Source: Cytobacillus firmus
GTDB taxonomy: Bacteria > Bacillota > Bacilli > Bacillales > Cytobacillaceae
Assembly: GCF_023657595.1 (NCBI RefSeq)
Contig: NZ_CP098323.1
Coordinates: forward strand, 4,488,001 to 4,552,000
DNA length: 64,000 nt
Reading direction: 5' to 3'
Numbering within the stretch: the stretch's first letter is position 1; the number at the start of each line of letters is the position of its first letter. Position numbers and translations under genes: made by a program. Shown in pieces: positions 42,038 through 51,448 of this stretch. Under the pieces are notes generated by a model. The model was not told the DNA's origin, searched no databases, and saw nothing but the letters and a program-made list of their open reading frames with translations.

Positions 42038-43963
42038 TTACTGCATTTCTTCCAGCACTCTTAAAAATTCTTTATCATTATCTGCTGCAATCAACTCATG
42101 AACAATAAGCGGTGATTCACTAAGAGCGGCAATCCTGCCAATAATATTTCGGATTTCTCCCTGGTTTTCCTTTGAAATGGCGAGCATGAAGACAAGGGAA
42201 ACTTGTTCATTCCCCCATTCGATTGGCTCCTTCATGATCGCTATCGCTAAAACGGTCTTATGGATCATGGCAGGATCTCCATGAGGAATGGCAATGCCCC
42301 CGCCAATTGCGGTAGCTGAATTCCGTTCACGATTGACTGCACTATGGATAAATTCTTTTTTTACATAGCCTTTATCGTAAAGAGCCATTGCCAGCATTTC
42401 AACAACTTGATATCTATGTTCTTTTTTAATCTCAAAAAATACCAGTTCTGGAGCTATGAATGAAGAAAAAATACTTTGCTCCTGCTGTACCCCTCTTTTC
42501 ATCTTAAGCTTATCCACAAAGCGACTTAAATTATTCTTATCTTCTTGCCCGAAAAGAGGTGAAATTTGTATATATTCCATGTCTGCTTTTTCTAGATTGA
42601 CTGTTGAAATAATGAAATCAGCTTGATGCTCCTTCAAGGCATCCGTAATCTCCGCTTTGCCAATGCAAGCAACAATCTCAATGTCCTGATATTGCTGTTG
42701 AATTTTGGCTTCGAGCAAATGTGACATGCCAATGCCCATATGGCAGACAATCAGCGCCTTCTTTTTCTCCACTTTTCTTTTCCCTTCCAGACGTTCAATA
42801 GAGGCTTGAAAGTGCAGAACAATATAAGCAGCTTCGTCTTCGGGGATGTCGAATCCGACACTATCTTTCATTTCCTCAATTGCCAAGATTACCATGCTGA
42901 ACATATAGGGATACATCTTTTTTATATTCGCAAGAAGAGGGTTTGTGATAGGAAAACCATATTTAATGCGGCTAATGACAGAATGCATATGGACAGTAAG
43001 CCCATTTTGTAAAATAGGATCTTCTTCAAATGGAAACAATGTCAGTTTTCCCATCTTCCGAACAAGCTGGAGGACAACCTCCTTAGATTCTTGAACATAT
43101 TGCAAAGCCTGCTCTGATTCTTCTACCCGCTTTCCGCTGATAAGGTGCCACGTAAAATAGATTCTCTCCGCCTCAGGAAACCTTAGCCCGAATGCCTCTT
43201 CCAACTGATTAAAGAACCAGCTGGCATATTGATATTCTTTTCGGTTCAAAGCCGTTTCCCTTTCAGAATCTTGTACAAAAACAGGCGACTTTTGCCTTAT
43301 CCGTTTGACCATAATCAAAGCATGAACAAGCAAGCTATCCAAAGCTTCATCGGTAAAGCCAATGCTGTACTTTTCCTGCAGGGAATTAAGCGCTTCCTTC
43401 ACAACTGCAATTTCATAAGAAAAGAATAGATCCAGAACCATATTTTTTTCATTTGTAAGAGAAGGGATTAACTCAGACAAATGTGCCATGGCATTCCGTT
43501 TCTTTAACTCCGGCCCTTCAATTAGGCTGCCGATCCGCTGCTTTGATACAATCTCAAGGTCAAAACGCTGAAGCCAATAGGTGATTGTATCGATATCTTT
43601 TTTTATCGTAGGTTTCGGCACATAGTAACGGTCCGCCCAATATTGAAGTGTAATGGCCTTTGTACTGGTCAACAGCTGAAAGGCCATCTCAAACAGCCGC
43701 TCTTCTGCAGTTTTCTGTTCATTTGAAAACAGGCTGCGCAAAATTTCCGTGCGTTCTGCTTCATCTATTTCAATTGAGATTCCAATACCAGGTTTGCGCA
43801 AAAGACCGGCCCTTGAATCCTGTAAAAATTCCTCCATTCGATCCAGATCATTCCGGACCGTTTTCTCCGAACAATCCAGTTCATCAGACAAATCCTTTAT
43901 CTGCACTGCCCCTTCCTCATGAAGGAGCAATATTCTAAGTAGTTCCCTTTGTCTATTATTCAT
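42038..43963 (-). CDS. manR: ManR/MtlR-type PRD transcriptional activator with EIIB and EIIA domains
   Basis: 641 residues. An N-terminal HTH (RQRELLRILLLHEEGAVQIKDLSDELDCSEKTVRNDLDR), a second Mga-like HTH, two PTS regulation domains (His residues near 195-300 and 300-400), an EIIB-like domain with Cys in ALIVCHMGIGMSHLL near 410, and an EIIA domain at the end (AIGGGIAIPHGDP near 555). Phosphorylation of these domains by PTS proteins sets activity according to sugar supply. The gene faces the same way as manP with a terminator between. Size and order match B. subtilis ManR, and the manP promoter has a matching inverted repeat. Confidence 0.9.
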   Translation of the reverse strand: MNNRQRELLRILLLHEEGAVQIKDLSDELDCSEKTVRNDLDRMEEFLQDSRAGLLRKPGIGISIEIDEAERTEILRSLFSNEQKTAEERLFEMAFQLLTSTKAITLQYWADRYYVPKPTIKKDIDTITYWLQRFDLEIVSKQRIGSLIEGPELKKRNAMAHLSELIPSLTNEKNMVLDLFFSYEIAVVKEALNSLQEKYSIGFTDEALDSLLVHALIMVKRIRQKSPVFVQDSERETALNRKEYQYASWFFNQLEEAFGLRFPEAERIYFTWHLISGKRVEESEQALQYVQESKEVVLQLVRKMGKLTLFPFEEDPILQNGLTVHMHSVISRIKYGFPITNPLLANIKKMYPYMFSMVILAIEEMKDSVGFDIPEDEAAYIVLHFQASIERLEGKRKVEKKKALIVCHMGIGMSHLLEAKIQQQYQDIEIVACIGKAEITDALKEHQADFIISTVNLEKADMEYIQISPLFGQEDKNNLSRFVDKLKMKRGVQQEQSIFSSFIAPELVFFEIKKEHRYQVVEMLAMALYDKGYVKKEFIHSAVNRERNSATAIGGGIAIPHGDPAMIHKTVLAIAIMKEPIEWGNEQVSLVFMLAISKENQGEIRNIIGRIAALSESPLIVHELIAADNDKEFLRVLEEMQ

Positions 43964-44095
43964 TCTTGCACCTGCTAATAAAGTTGATATAGGTAAAGTT
44001 TATCTTTATTTGTGAGTCTAATCAAATGGGGAGAGCGCAGCATAAAGAGGAAAAAGCCTACCCTTTTACAAGAGCAGACTTCTGATTGTGAATTC

Positions 44096-46705
44096 TTAGA
44101 ACATAACCGTCTTCAATTGATTTTGCTTTACCGCCACTACAAATTGATTGTCTTCAACATTTAATGGTGAAAGCGTATCTTCATTTAAATTTACTTCTTT
44201 AACCTGATCTATAGTAAGGTTTACTTTAAATGAACCATCCTTTTCAGAGTCAGTTGGATTAAAGAACCTTAATACAAATCCATCTTCATTTTCCGCTTTT
44301 TTCAGTACACTAAGGACTGTCGTGCTGTTTGTTTCCTGAAGAAGACTAAAGCTTAATGGTGTATGAACATCCTCCTGATTCAGCTTCATCGCATTATGCG
44401 GAATCTTGTTATATGTTTGAATAAGAGTGGTAAATTCTTTTGCAGCTCTTCCTACATTTGCTGATGCCGTTGAACCTTTATGGGTTGTAATCGCAAAATC
44501 AAGCGTTAGCTTTCCTAGCATCTGTGAATCTGGTGTTGGCAGCTTAATGCCGGATGGACGACCTGGCCTTCTGAGCATTTCTTCTTTCCCAAGTACACCG
44601 ATACTACGGAATAAGGTAATGGCAATCGTATCAAACTGATCCCCGATCACTTCATATTCACGTGTGCTATTCGTAAGCACGCTTATACCATGCTCATGAT
44701 CTGACAACCCGATAAACGATAGCATTGGATAGATCGAATCCGGGCGCTCATCCCAGCCTTCTTCCTTCCAGTAATCCATCGCAGAATCATATACATCCCG
44801 TTTAATAAACCCGAACTGGTTGTCCGAAACAGAGAAGGATGAAGCAATGCCAGTTGGAATCAAGGTGCGGAGACGATGGTCCTTCGCCTGATTATCAATT
44901 TCTGCTTCAACTTTTATGATTGGCTGATGATTTGGAATCGTGATCTTCCAGTGAACATGTACAAACCGGTCTGCTTTTTTGTTTTTACGATTTTCTAAAT
45001 CACCTGGGACATCCATTTTCAGCTGAATTTCCAGCTGTGCTTCGTATTTATTTTGGCGTACTTTCACATCAGCTTCTATATCGTTGCTGTATAGCAAGGT
45101 TTCATCCGCCAGCGGGGAGAAGTCATATTCATCTCCATCGTCACCGCCATTTTCCAATAATAGAACGTTGTCGAATTCCTTTTGAAGCTGTTTATCGTAA
45201 ATTTTCAGCGTGCCATTCGGATTTACAGAAACCTCATAGTAGTCGGTCTCTACTAATTCTTTTTCGGCAAAAGTATGACCCATATCGTTTTCTTCATTAA
45301 CCACAAAGTATGTTTTATATCCCATTGCAGGAATGGAATCTTTTAATTGAATCGTGTATTGATAGAATGGATCATAGTTTCCATAATGAACAATCTGACG
45401 ATCAATCAGGCCTGGGTCCATGATTTCTTTATTCATTACTTCAAATGGAACTTTATTGCCTGCCCCATCTTCAAGTGTAAAAGCATCAAGCTTGGTAATT
45501 ACCTTCGTGGTAACCACTTCTGCCCGCTCATACGGAAGAAGATTGAAAGCTGTCAGGCGGTCCTCTTTACGTTCAGTGGCAATAGAATCTGTGATTTTCC
45601 GCTTATAGAATTCAATAAGCTGATCGGTTTTTTCTTCTGCAAGGAAGAAGCGGTTGACAATTTCACGATGAACTTTATCCGAGCAGCAGCAGCCGATGCT
45701 GTCATGAGCATGATTCTTCATGATTTCTTTCCAAATCAATTCAATCAAGCCATGATGGTATTCAAAGCCCAATGAATACGCAATGGATGCCAGCGGTTCA
45801 AGGATATTCGTGATCTTGTTTTCTATCCTTGTATTCGCAGCCTTAATATCCATCCGTGTCGAATAAATGCTTCGGTGGACACGCATGTACTTTCCATCTA
45901 GAAATTCGCCCTGAAGGGTAGGCAATGTGTGATTTTGTTCTAGCTGATCAAATACATTTTCATATTTACTTAAGAAAAACTCGCGGTCCGGATATAAGCG
46001 CTGCAGCTTCTCAATAATCGTAAAGATATTCTTCTGAATAGGCATCTGATCATGGCCATTCGGAAGAATGATATTCTCTGTTGTCGCTCCGCGGTCGAGA
46101 ACAGAAAAGTATTTATTAATACGTTCTTGAAGCTTCTCTTCATCCTCAGGCAAGTATTTCCCAATCGCATAACCTAGCGGGAATAACTGTACTAATACCT
46201 TTGAACCATCATCGCTTTCCCAATAAAATTCCGTTTTATCTGTGCCGTGGCGCTCCGAAGTTCCACGCCAAAAAATAGAATATTTAATATCAAATCCATT
46301 TAGGATTTGGGGCATTTGTGAAGATTGTCCGAATGAATCAGGAAGGTATCCGATTTTCATCGGTGATCCGAATTCCTCACTATCTTTTAATCCATAAAGG
46401 AGATTACGAACAATGGATTCTCCCCCCACAACCATCTCATCTGTTTGTGTATACCATGGGCCGATGATCAGCTTGCCTGCTTGAACTAACTTTCTGACAC
46501 GTTCTTTATTTTCCGGTTTGACTGCGAAATAGTCTTCCAGAATGGAAGTCTGCCCATCCAAAACATAGTAAGGATAATCTGGATTGGTTTCCAGCATTCC
46601 CAAAATTTCTTCCATGTTATTAACTAAAAGGATCCGTGACTCTTCAGTTGAAAAATACCATTCTCTATCCCAATGCATATGGGGTACAATATGAACTTTT
46701 TTCAT
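44096..46705 (-). CDS. GH38 alpha-mannosidase, MngB (mannosylglycerate hydrolase)-like
   Basis: 869 residues from the ATG at 46705 (GGAGGA 4 bp upstream). It starts VHIVPHMHWDREWYFS, the GH38 zinc site (HxHWD). The nucleophile Asp lies in GYLPDSFGQSSQMPQIL near 125, the zinc/catalytic GHDQMPIQKN near 220, and NHAHDSIGCCCSD near 335. E. coli MngB, of similar length, cuts 2-O-(6-phosphomannosyl)-glycerate made by the PTS protein MngA. Here an EIIABC gene lies directly upstream, so a phosphorylated mannoside substrate is likely. Whether it is mannosylglycerate or an alpha-mannobiose is not settled. The product would be mannose-6-phosphate for ManA. Confidence 0.9.
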   Translation of the reverse strand: MKKVHIVPHMHWDREWYFSTEESRILLVNNMEEILGMLETNPDYPYYVLDGQTSILEDYFAVKPENKERVRKLVQAGKLIIGPWYTQTDEMVVGGESIVRNLLYGLKDSEEFGSPMKIGYLPDSFGQSSQMPQILNGFDIKYSIFWRGTSERHGTDKTEFYWESDDGSKVLVQLFPLGYAIGKYLPEDEEKLQERINKYFSVLDRGATTENIILPNGHDQMPIQKNIFTIIEKLQRLYPDREFFLSKYENVFDQLEQNHTLPTLQGEFLDGKYMRVHRSIYSTRMDIKAANTRIENKITNILEPLASIAYSLGFEYHHGLIELIWKEIMKNHAHDSIGCCCSDKVHREIVNRFFLAEEKTDQLIEFYKRKITDSIATERKEDRLTAFNLLPYERAEVVTTKVITKLDAFTLEDGAGNKVPFEVMNKEIMDPGLIDRQIVHYGNYDPFYQYTIQLKDSIPAMGYKTYFVVNEENDMGHTFAEKELVETDYYEVSVNPNGTLKIYDKQLQKEFDNVLLLENGGDDGDEYDFSPLADETLLYSNDIEADVKVRQNKYEAQLEIQLKMDVPGDLENRKNKKADRFVHVHWKITIPNHQPIIKVEAEIDNQAKDHRLRTLIPTGIASSFSVSDNQFGFIKRDVYDSAMDYWKEEGWDERPDSIYPMLSFIGLSDHEHGISVLTNSTREYEVIGDQFDTIAITLFRSIGVLGKEEMLRRPGRPSGIKLPTPDSQMLGKLTLDFAITTHKGSTASANVGRAAKEFTTLIQTYNKIPHNAMKLNQEDVHTPLSFSLLQETNSTTVLSVLKKAENEDGFVLRFFNPTDSEKDGSFKVNLTIDQVKEVNLNEDTLSPLNVEDNQFVVAVKQNQLKTVMF

Positions 46706-46722
46706 GATGTCCTCCAAATAAG

Positions 46723-46754
46723 ATGGTACCTAAAGCGAATTCTTTAGGTACCAT
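46723..46754. promoter_or_regulatory. Intercistronic hairpin between EIIABC and mannosidase genes
   Basis: Perfect 13-bp arms ATGGTACCTAAAG and CTTTAGGTACCAT with a 6-nt loop. The T-run is on the plus strand, where no gene ends, so on the transcribed strand it is more likely a message-stability or attenuation element than a terminator. Confidence 0.6.
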
Positions 46755-46785
46755 TTTTTATTTTTATTGCTGAAAACTTTATATA

Positions 46786-48729
46786 TTACGCAGCATCCTG
46801 TGTTTGTACAGAACTGCCATCTTTTCTTAATTTGCTTTTTCTTGTTGCAATCAATAAAATCATGGAAATCAGAGCTCCAAGCAATGCTGCACCGAGCCAA
46901 ATGCTTGCTGCGATGAAGAGCGGCTGGCCTTGAACCAGAGCGAGTGAGAATATCCCGGCTCCAGGCACATTTAAGCCAATGTTAAAGTAAGCAACGATTG
47001 CTCCTGTTACTGCTGAACCTGCGATTAAAGAAGGGATAACACGCAAAGGATCATTGATCATAAATGGAATGGCACCTTCCGTAATACCCGCCAGGCCAAG
47101 CAGCCATGTTTGTTTTCCAATTTCCTGTTCTTGTTTTGTAAAATACTTTTTTCCGATAATAGTTGCACCTGTCACAGAGAAAGCAGAGACCATTTTAACC
47201 GAAGCGAAGGCTGCATATGGAATAAAGTTTCCGCTTGCCATAGCACCGATGCAGAATGTATAAGCTGCCTTATTCACTGGTCCTCCCAGGTCAAAAGAAA
47301 CCATGGCACCAAGAATAGCTCCTAAAAGGATCGCATTTGTACCTGACAAACTGCTTAACCAATTAAGCAAACCTTGATTTAATAGAGCCAGCGGTTCTCC
47401 CACTACAAATAACATAATCGAACCGACTACAAGTGTACCGACAACTGGATAAACCCAGAAACTGATGAACCCTGCAAATGTGCCTTTAGGCTGCACCTTT
47501 TTCTTCAGATACTTTAAGAAGAAACCAGCAAGGAAACCACCGAGCATCCCGCCAAGGAATCCGCTTCCAATGAGATTCGCCGCAACCCCTGCTGCAAAAC
47601 CAGGTCCAAGTGCCGGCTTATCGGCAATTGAGTAGGCCATATAAGCAGCTAAGATCGGAATCATCAACTGACCAAGCAGCCCGCCGCCCAGCTGTCTTAG
47701 CAGCCATAGCCAGGAACCTTCTTCTGCGTATACATCCTGAAGCCCAAAAGCCTGCGAGATTAAAACGGCTGCGGCCAATGTCATTCCGCCTGCGACAATA
47801 ACCGGAATAATATATGAAATACCTGTTAAGATCGAGTCTTTAATCTCCGTCTTAAATGACTTTTCGTCAGTTTCCTCATCATTGGAAGCACTTCCCTGAG
47901 TCGGGTTATACTCTTTTTTTGGAGTCTTCGCCGCTTTATCCAGCGCTTCCTGAAGCAGGCTCTTTGCATTTCTAAGTGGCGCTGCTACTGATGTTTTTAC
48001 TTTAGGCAAGTGAGCAAAACGTTCTTCTTCTTTTATTGCTACATCATTGGCATAAATAATGGCATCTGCCTTTTTTAGAAGATTCGTTGTATGCCGGTCT
48101 TCAATGCCATTTGCCCCCTGCTTCTCAACAAAAACATCAACACCCATTTCTTTTCCGGCCTTGATTAATGCTTCAGCAGCCATATAGGTATGGGCAATGC
48201 CTGCAGGACAAGCTGTGATTGCTAATACGGTTTTATCTAATTTTTTTTCAGCAGCATTCATATGAACATCCTCTGTTTTATCGAGCCGTTCAAACAATTC
48301 TGTATTAGTTTTTGCTTGCAGTAATTCGTTTTTATATGATTCATTTGATAAACGTGTTACAAACTCAGATAGCAAACTTAAATGGGTGGAACCAGCTTCA
48401 CTTTCTGGAATGGCCAGCAAAATGACCAGCTGAACCTTGTTGTTCGGATCAATGCTTTCCCAGTCTGTTAACGGTGTTCGAAGAGTGGCAATGGCAAAAC
48501 CGGCCTCCTTTACAGACGCTGACTTCCCATGCGGAATAGCAAGTCCACCTTCAAAGCCTGTTGGCGAAAGCTTTTCTCTATCTATTACAGCTTGAAGAAA
48601 ATCTTCTTTATTCGTTAATTTTCCAGCGTCACCCAGCTGATTGACTAAGTACCTGATGACTTCCTGCTTTGAATGAAATGATTCTCCGGTACTAATTAAG
48701 CTTGGTGAGGTAAGTGCTTGAAGCAGCAT
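46786..48729 (-). CDS. Fructose-family PTS transporter EIIABC, MngA-like
   Basis: 647 residues in the order IIA-IIB-IIC, the reverse placement of the IIA domain compared with manP. IIA at the start has His in GLAIPHGKSAS near 65. IIB has Cys in VLAITACPAGIAHTYMAAEAL near 175. IIC holds ~9 helices, with the late TEGAIPFMINDPLRVIPSLIAGS near 560. E. coli MngA (2-O-alpha-mannosyl-D-glycerate PTS) has the same size and order, and the next gene is an MngB-like mannosidase. It would import and phosphorylate a mannoside. Start ATG with TTAGGAGGTAATCCTT upstream. Confidence 0.88.
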   Translation of the reverse strand: MLLQALTSPSLISTGESFHSKQEVIRYLVNQLGDAGKLTNKEDFLQAVIDREKLSPTGFEGGLAIPHGKSASVKEAGFAIATLRTPLTDWESIDPNNKVQLVILLAIPESEAGSTHLSLLSEFVTRLSNESYKNELLQAKTNTELFERLDKTEDVHMNAAEKKLDKTVLAITACPAGIAHTYMAAEALIKAGKEMGVDVFVEKQGANGIEDRHTTNLLKKADAIIYANDVAIKEEERFAHLPKVKTSVAAPLRNAKSLLQEALDKAAKTPKKEYNPTQGSASNDEETDEKSFKTEIKDSILTGISYIIPVIVAGGMTLAAAVLISQAFGLQDVYAEEGSWLWLLRQLGGGLLGQLMIPILAAYMAYSIADKPALGPGFAAGVAANLIGSGFLGGMLGGFLAGFFLKYLKKKVQPKGTFAGFISFWVYPVVGTLVVGSIMLFVVGEPLALLNQGLLNWLSSLSGTNAILLGAILGAMVSFDLGGPVNKAAYTFCIGAMASGNFIPYAAFASVKMVSAFSVTGATIIGKKYFTKQEQEIGKQTWLLGLAGITEGAIPFMINDPLRVIPSLIAGSAVTGAIVAYFNIGLNVPGAGIFSLALVQGQPLFIAASIWLGAALLGALISMILLIATRKSKLRKDGSSVQTQDAA

Positions 48730-48754
48730 AAGGATTACCTCCTAAATCGGAATT

Positions 48755-48768
48755 TGAAAGCACTTTCA
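48755..48768. promoter_or_regulatory. cre-like site upstream of the EIIABC gene
   Basis: TGAAAGCACTTTCA differs from the ideal TGAAAGCGCTTTCA by one central base. It lies about 30 bp upstream of the start. Confidence 0.55.
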
Positions 48769-48787
48769 TTTATGATTCCAATCTTAT

Positions 48788-48823
48788 CAAAAAAAAAATA
48801 AGAAGCTGGATTCTTCTTATTTT
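48788..48823 (-). terminator. Terminator of the first RpiR-family gene
   Basis: AAAATAAGAAG and CTTCTTATTTT with a 7-nt loop, followed by T8 or more on the minus strand. It separates the regulator from the EIIABC gene. Confidence 0.85.
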
Positions 48824-48840
48824 TACACGAACACTATTTT

Positions 48841-48854
48841 ATAAAGCGTTTTCA
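48841..48854. promoter_or_regulatory. Weak cre-like site near the end of the RpiR gene
   Basis: ATAAAGCGTTTTCA matches 12 of 14 consensus positions, including the central CG. It lies upstream of the terminator, so a role for the EIIABC promoter is uncertain. Confidence 0.3.
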
Positions 48855-48873
48855 TGTGTATTTATACACATCT

Positions 48874-49602
48874 TTAAAAATGATCCCAATAGAATTGAGA
48901 AATGGTCTGTAAAACTATCATTAATGGCGTTCTATCCGTGATATTGTACCCGTTCATTACCTTTTTGGGTGAGTAACAATATAAATTAAAGGAGGCTAAT
49001 TTCTGCAGGGAATTACGGTTGAAATGGGTCAGTGACACGATTGTAACCCCTCTTCCCTTTGCTCGCTCAGCCATCTCAAGAACCTGCTCAGTTTCACCTG
49101 TTAAGCTAATTAAAAAGAGAACATCCTGTTTATTCATTAGTTCTATCCTATGGAGTACTTCATGACGATGAATAGAGAATTCGGATCCCTTTCCAGCTAC
49201 ACGCAAGTTCCGCACCATCATCTCACAAAAATCAGCAGAATCCCCCACTCCGAAGAAAAAAACATGTTTGGCATCATGAATTAATTTAGTAACTCTTTCA
49301 ATTTGCTCCATGTCTAAAAGCTCAAATGTCTTTTGAATAAGGTAATAGGAACTTTCCTCATCCACAAAATTAGTAGTATCAATTTCATCTTTAATGCTAT
49401 TTTTAAGATGAGAGAAACCGTCATACCCCAGCTTTTTTGAAAGCCTGGTGATGGTGTTGGGGACTGTATAAAAAGCTGCTGCCAGACTTTGTATAGACTT
49501 GGTTACAAATTCGGATTTATTTTGGAGGATATATTCAATAATCTGATCATCCGTATCATTTAGTTTATATTCAAATTTATGTATACGTTCTTCAAAGTGC
49601 AT
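48874..49602 (-). CDS. MurR/RpiR-family transcriptional regulator
   Basis: 242 residues from the ATG at 49602 (GAGGTGA 5 bp upstream). An N-terminal HTH_6 domain (ILQNKSEFVTKSIQSLAAAFYTVPNTITRLSKKLGYDGFSHLKNSIK, residues ~25-72) is followed by a SIS sugar-phosphate-binding domain (~100-240) with VFFFGVGDSADFCEMMVRNLR and VLFLISLTGETEQVLEMAERAK. Such proteins sense phosphosugars. It lies between the mannoside PTS genes (same direction, downstream) and a divergent MalX-like gene, so it may control either set. Confidence 0.92.
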   Translation of the reverse strand: MHFEERIHKFEYKLNDTDDQIIEYILQNKSEFVTKSIQSLAAAFYTVPNTITRLSKKLGYDGFSHLKNSIKDEIDTTNFVDEESSYYLIQKTFELLDMEQIERVTKLIHDAKHVFFFGVGDSADFCEMMVRNLRVAGKGSEFSIHRHEVLHRIELMNKQDVLFLISLTGETEQVLEMAERAKGRGVTIVSLTHFNRNSLQKLASFNLYCYSPKKVMNGYNITDRTPLMIVLQTISQFYWDHF

Positions 49603-49685
49603 TGTTCTCACCTCGCTCAAATTAAACCTCTATTTATTATAACAAATGAATGAGGCTTACTTCTTTTTGCAGCTTTGTATTGCGC

Positions 49686-49700
49686 ATACAAAAATTGTAT
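49686..49700. promoter_or_regulatory. Inverted repeat, possible RpiR operator
   Basis: ATACAA and TTGTAT arms around AAA in the divergent gap between the RpiR gene and the MalX-like gene. Confidence 0.35.
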
Positions 49701-49716
49701 ACAGCTACATTCCCTT

Positions 49717-49730
49717 TGAAAGCGGTTGCG
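49717..49730. promoter_or_regulatory. cre-like site upstream of the MalX-like gene
   Basis: TGAAAGCGGTTGCG matches 12 of 14 positions of the cre consensus with the central CG intact. Confidence 0.5.
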
Positions 49731-49794
49731 AACGAGCTGATATGGAAGTAAAGTGAAGGTAATTGTTCCACATCTACGTCAAGGGGGTTAAGTG

Positions 49795-51384
49795 ATGAAT
49801 ACGAAGATGAAGAAATCTTCAATAGGGTGGGAGTTCTTCCAGGGGCTTGGAAAAACATTTATGCTTCCTGTTGCACTCCTAGCATTTATGGGTTTGCTCT
49901 TAGGTATCGGCAGTTCGTTTACAAGCCCTGCAACCATCGAAAATTTACCTTTTCTAGATTATAACGTGATTCAGATTATCTTACGTTTTATGTCAATGGT
50001 TGGCGGTTTTGCTTTTACCTATTTGCCGCTTTTATTTGCTGTAGCGATTCCACTTGGACTAGTCCGCTATGAAAAAGGGGTCGCCGCTTTTGCAGGTCTT
50101 ATTGGTTATATCATGATGCATTTATCGATTAATTTTTATTTAACAGAAACCGATCAGCTTGCGGCTGCCGATGTGATGAGACAAGAAGGACAAGGGATGG
50201 TCCTTGGTATTCAGAGCCTCGAGATGGGTGTTTTAGGCGGAATTATCGCGGGTATTCTTGTTTATTTGCTGCATCAGCGCTTCCATACGATTAAGCTGCC
50301 AAATGCCTTTGCCTTCTTTGGAGGGGTTAGATTCGTTCCCATCATCACTTCTATTGTCATGTCAGTCGTAGGAATCGTGATTCCAATGATTTGGCCATTG
50401 TTTACCATGATTATTAATGGAATAGGATCGATGATAAGCAGTGCTGGTGTGTTCGGTCCATTTCTATTTGGTGCCGGCGAACGATTGCTTCTTCCATTTG
50501 GATTACATCATATTTTAGTAGCCATGATTCGTTTTACAGAAGCCGGGGGAACCATGGTGGTAAACGGTGAGACTGTTTCAGGTGCGCTCAATATTTTCTA
50601 TGCCCAGCTGCAAAGCGGGGAGCCTATTAGTTCTTCAGCAACAGCCTTCCTATCACAAGGGAAAATGCCGACCTTTATGTTTGGTCTGCCAGCGGTTGCT
50701 TTAGCTATTTACCACACAGCAAAGCCTGAGAATCGCAATAAGATTAAGGGACTTCTAATCTCAGGAGTTATTGCTACTTTTGTGACAGGGATTACCGAGC
50801 CGATCGAGTTTCTGTTCTTGTTCCTTGCACCAGCCTTATATGGAATCCATGTGGTTTTAACTGGTCTTGGATTTATGGTGATGGCCCTTCTTAATGTGAA
50901 AATCGGAAATACTGATGGTGGGATTTTGGACTTCTTTATTTTTGGAATCCTACAAGGAGCTGAATCAAAATGGTATTTGGTTTTAGTAGTAGGATTGATT
51001 TGGTTTGCGATTTATTATTCTGTTTTCCGTTATGCAATTGTCAAATTTAACTTAAAGACTCCTGGCAGGGAAGACCAATCGGAAACGGGAGTATCGGCTG
51101 CACCAGAAAGTAAGGATGGAAAAACAAGTAATCAGGCAAGAGAATTGTTATATGCTTTAGGTGGAGCAGAAAATATTGTCTCGCTTGATAACTGTATTAC
51201 TAGATTACGATTAGTGGTTGATGATATGAAAAAACTCAATGAACCGGCATTGAAGAAAAATGGCGCCCTTGGCGTGATTAAATTAGATGCCCATAATGTT
51301 CAAGTGGTCATTGGCCCGCAAGTAAACCATGTTCGAGTTGAAATGGATAAGCTTATAGATATTAATGAAGTGAAGAGCGGATGA
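49795..51384 (+). CDS. Glucose/maltose-family PTS transporter EIICB, MalX/MalP-like
   Basis: 529 residues from the ATG at 49795 (GGGGG 7 bp upstream, preferred over the GTG one codon earlier). The IIC domain has ~10 helices (residues ~15-430) with GAGERLLLPFGLHHIL near 222 and GITEPIEFLFLFLAPALYG near 325, as in the glucose/maltose family. A linker leads to the IIB domain (from ~450), whose phosphorylated Cys is in ALGGAENIVSLDNCITRLRL near 470. No IIA domain is present, so it must borrow one. It precedes a MalY-like enzyme and an RpiR regulator. E. coli pairs malX with malY in the same way. Confidence 0.88.
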   Translation: MNTKMKKSSIGWEFFQGLGKTFMLPVALLAFMGLLLGIGSSFTSPATIENLPFLDYNVIQIILRFMSMVGGFAFTYLPLLFAVAIPLGLVRYEKGVAAFAGLIGYIMMHLSINFYLTETDQLAAADVMRQEGQGMVLGIQSLEMGVLGGIIAGILVYLLHQRFHTIKLPNAFAFFGGVRFVPIITSIVMSVVGIVIPMIWPLFTMIINGIGSMISSAGVFGPFLFGAGERLLLPFGLHHILVAMIRFTEAGGTMVVNGETVSGALNIFYAQLQSGEPISSSATAFLSQGKMPTFMFGLPAVALAIYHTAKPENRNKIKGLLISGVIATFVTGITEPIEFLFLFLAPALYGIHVVLTGLGFMVMALLNVKIGNTDGGILDFFIFGILQGAESKWYLVLVVGLIWFAIYYSVFRYAIVKFNLKTPGREDQSETGVSAAPESKDGKTSNQARELLYALGGAENIVSLDNCITRLRLVVDDMKKLNEPALKKNGALGVIKLDAHNVQVVIGPQVNHVRVEMDKLIDINEVKSG

Positions 51385-51404
51385 GAATCTCTCATCCCTT
51401 TTTT
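51379..51404 (+). terminator. Terminator overlapping the stop of the MalX-like gene
   Basis: GGATGAGA and TCTCATCC with a 3-nt loop, followed by T6. The TGA stop is inside the left arm. It may reduce rather than block reading into the MalY-like gene. Confidence 0.75.
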
Positions 51405-51448
51405 CATCTTACGCAGCTTTGGAAACAACCAGAGAAAAGAGGGATATA

